Positions 62,070 to 64,000 of a stretch of DNA of 64,000 nucleotides are shown here, in pieces (within the stretch, counting starts at the first letter, position 1; the number at the start of each line of letters is the position of its first letter). Origin of the DNA: CAVZCC01 sp963773765 (GTDB lineage Bacteria; Actinomycetota; Acidimicrobiia; Acidimicrobiales; Microtrichaceae); NCBI GenBank assembly GCA_963773765.1, contig CAVZCC010000001.1, positions 558,001 to 622,000 of the forward strand. The letters run 5' to 3'. The notes under the pieces are model-generated. The model saw nothing but the letters and a program-made list of their open reading frames with translations. It did not search any database and was not told the DNA's origin. A program made the position numbers and the translations under genes.

Positions 62070-63713
62070 ATGACCAAGCAACCCAACATTCTGATGATCG
62101 TGACCGATCAGGAATATGCACACCAGCCCATGCCGGCGGATTTCGCCTTGCCGAGCAGGGACCGCATTCGCGCCCGGGGCGTCACGTTCAACCACCACCA
62201 CTGCACCACCACCGTGTGCACGCCCTCCCGCTCGGTGATGTACACCGGGCAGCACACGCCGCACACCCGCATGTTCGACAACACCAACTTCGCCTGGATC
62301 GACGACATGAAGGCCGATCCGGAGACCTTGCCCACCATCGGCCACATGCTGCGCGATCTGGGCTACCACACCGTCTACAAGGGCAAGTGGCACCTCTCGG
62401 AGCTTCCGACGGAGGGGACCCGCGACGCGATGGAGCCCTACGGCTTCTCCGAGTACCAGGATTTCGGCGATGTGATCGGCGGCCCGATGGATGGGGCGCT
62501 GAAGGATCCGAAGATCGCGGATGAGGCCGTCGACTGGCTGGCGACGCGCGCTCCCGAAGTCGCCGCCGCCACGCCGTGGTTCATGACCGTGAACTTCGTC
62601 AACCCTCACGATGTGATGTTCTTCGACACCGACGCGGAAGAGATGGTCCAGGTCAAGGCGATGTTCCCGATCTTCGATGCGCCCGATACGCCGCTCTACC
62701 ACCAGAAATGGCAGACGACCTTGCCGGCCTCGTTCTTCGACGACCTGGAGGGGCAGCCGCCGGCAGTCGCGCGATTACAAGCGCCTGTGCGACATGTACT
62801 ACGGCCGGATCCCGATGGATCGCCGGGACATGTGGCACAACCACGTCAACTACTACCTCAACTGCATCCTCGACGTTGATCGGCACATCGGAGCGGTGCT
62901 GGATGCGCTGGAAGCAAGCGGTCAGGCGGACAACACGATCGTCATCTTCACCGCGGATCACGGCGAGCAGGGTGGCGCCCATCACCTGCGCCAGAAGGGC
63001 AGCGTGGCGTTCCAGGAATCCGTCAACGTGCCGTTGGTGATCGCCGATCCGCGCCACCCCGAGCGCGAACAGGTCGGATGCGGTCGGTTCCCATCTCGAT
63101 CTGGTGCCGACGATCCTGGCGTTTGCCGGCCTGTCGGAGGACGAACGGCGGAAGCGCTACCCGCTCCTGAAAGGCCATGACCTCTCGGGCGTGGTGCAGC
63201 GATCCCGCTTCGGCCGGACCCCGCGGCAGCAGTGCCACACCCGGCAAGGGGAGCCTGATCACCTACGACATGATCGCCACCATCGACGCGGAATGGTTCG
63301 TCCGCAACGTGACCAAGGTGTTCGACGCCGCCGCCGCCGCCGCCGGACAGGAGTTCCATCGCGGCATGGAGGAGTTCAAAGGCCTCGTCCACGAGATCGG
63401 TGTGCCGAACCTCGAAGCGCGCGAGTTGTTCCGCGGCATCTTCGACGGCCGTTACAAGCTGGTCCGCTACTTCGGGATGGGCCACTACCACCTGCCGACA
63501 TCGGTCCAGCAGCTTCTGGCCGACAACGATGTCGCCCTCTACGACCTGCAGTCGGATCCCGAGGAGATGGACAACCTGGCCGACCCGGCCCATCCCAGAT
63601 ACGACGAAGCCTTGCTGTCGGCCATGAACCAGAAGCTCAACGCGCTGATCGCGGAGGAGATCGGGGAAGACAACGCCATGTTCACCCCGCCGGAAACGGT
63701 CTCGCAGAAGTAG
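62070..63713 (+). CDS. Type I sulfatase/arylsulfatase-like hydrolase (about three frameshifts)
   Basis: From ATG 62070, about 547 residues. N-terminal NILMIVTDQEYAHQPMPADF and the sulfatase signature CTPSRSVMYTGQHTPHTR, whose Cys would become formylglycine; GYHTVYKGKWHLSE; IVIFTADHGEQGGAHHLRQK (metal Asp-His). The C-terminal ARELFRGIFDGRYKLVRYF is typical. Slips near 62,760, 63,085 and 63,235. No signal peptide, so cytoplasmic, suited to sulfate esters or, in some relatives, phosphonate or choline sulfate. Base composition looks less GC-rich than the 8-44 kb region, consistent with acquisition. Confidence 0.78.
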
Positions 63714-63887
63714 AAGGCTGACGCACAGCCCGTCCGGCGAAGTCGGTCGCCAGAGCGCGCCTTCAACCGCCCCATAGTCCCGGACCTCCGAGTCGGTCGG
63801 CGCGCGACTGAATCGCCCCCGATCGCGAACGCCACGGAGCCCGGCGATCAGGGGCAGTTGGGGTCTGCTCCTCTGTACCGTTTCGGC

Positions 63888-64000
63888 ATGCAGCAGTTTC
63901 GTCCGCCGGAGATCTCTGCTCCGCTCGGGGCGGTGAGCACGGCTCGGATGCACCTCCGTCGGTTCGAGGAGATGGACCTCGACGGGCTCGCCCAAGTGTT
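63888..64000 (+). CDS. GNAT acetyltransferase, 5' end only
   Basis: The open frame from ATG 63888 encodes about 37 residues before the window ends. RMHLRRFEEMDLDGLAQV matches the first strand and helix of RimJ/RimL-type N-acetyltransferases (T-x-R-L-x-LR-x-F). Too short for a firm call. Confidence 0.5.
   Translation, partial: MQQFRPPEISAPLGAVSTARMHLRRFEEMDLDGLAQV

Noticed and set aside
35541..63300. Large-scale pseudogene formation or programmed frameshifting
   Set aside because: The breaks are single-base and mostly in the same C/G contexts, hit unrelated genes, and leave all catalytic motifs intact, which fits sequencing error far better.

Overview
The window is high-GC DNA, densely coding on both strands, with many GTG starts and 4-bp ATGA/GTGA gene overlaps. 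It most likely comes from an actinobacterium, probably of the Acidimicrobiia type. This rests on Thr-rich wall-spanning surface proteins, an excalibur domain, RCC1-repeat secreted proteins, fused branched-chain-type ABC transporter polypeptides and a CrtQ/CrtO-like carotenoid pair. Taxonomy is inference.

Layout: 0-3.5 kb holds a thiamine uptake and salvage operon (ThiP, ThiB, thiamine pyrophosphokinase) behind a TPP riboswitch. 3.5-7.8 kb holds an acyl-CoA dehydrogenase, a carotenoid glycosyltransferase/acyltransferase pair and an alpha/beta hydrolase. 8-14.6 kb encodes a complete branched-chain-type ABC transporter packed into very few polypeptides (lipoprotein, MFS-like plus ATPase, two permeases plus ATPase). 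14.7-44 kb is a large catabolic region. It has two arylmalonate decarboxylase/maleate isomerase-like proteins, two aldehyde dehydrogenases, an acyl-CoA dehydrogenase, an isochorismatase-type amidase, an FAD monooxygenase, two family III CoA-transferases, an HMG-CoA-lyase-type enzyme, a double nitrilase, a CitE-type lyase, a VOC protein, lipocalin-like proteins, a Rieske oxygenase, two ferredoxin-dependent-bilin-reductase/RCCR-like proteins, a dihydropyrimidinase-type amidohydrolase, a PrpD-type protein, a cyclase-family hydrolase and one IclR regulator. Surface proteins interrupt it at 26.4-29.7 kb.

The central observation is that eight intergenic sites share a 10-bp-spaced half-site motif (GTTCCGC / GCGGAAC / GTTCCGC). 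They sit upstream of the transporter, the catabolic operons and the IclR gene itself, which defines a local regulon. A protein clearly related to plant red chlorophyll catabolite reductase lies next to a Rieske oxygenase, as pheophorbide a oxygenase precedes RCCR in plant chlorophyll breakdown. The downstream enzymes could plausibly take maleimide-type tetrapyrrole fragments to central metabolism. A bacterial tetrapyrrole or bilin degradation system is therefore my leading hypothesis; it is inference, not shown.

44-50 kb: a secreted S15-type hydrolase, an alpha/beta hydrolase, a CruF-like carotenoid protein, a P450 (with two copies of a CTGAC-N6-GTCAG operator) and a secreted endonuclease/phosphatase. 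50-58.6 kb: secreted proteins (RCC1 repeats, GH26-like hydrolase, LamG protein, small lipoproteins). 58.8-64 kb: an accessory zone with an integrase remnant, a tRNA-Val 3' fragment, VapBC, an antiporter, a sulfatase and the start of a GNAT gene.

Many genes, especially after 28 kb, are split by single-base frameshifts. Wherever I could localise them, most are a C or G run one base too long or too short next to CpG, so I read them as sequencing/assembly errors and annotate the genes as whole.
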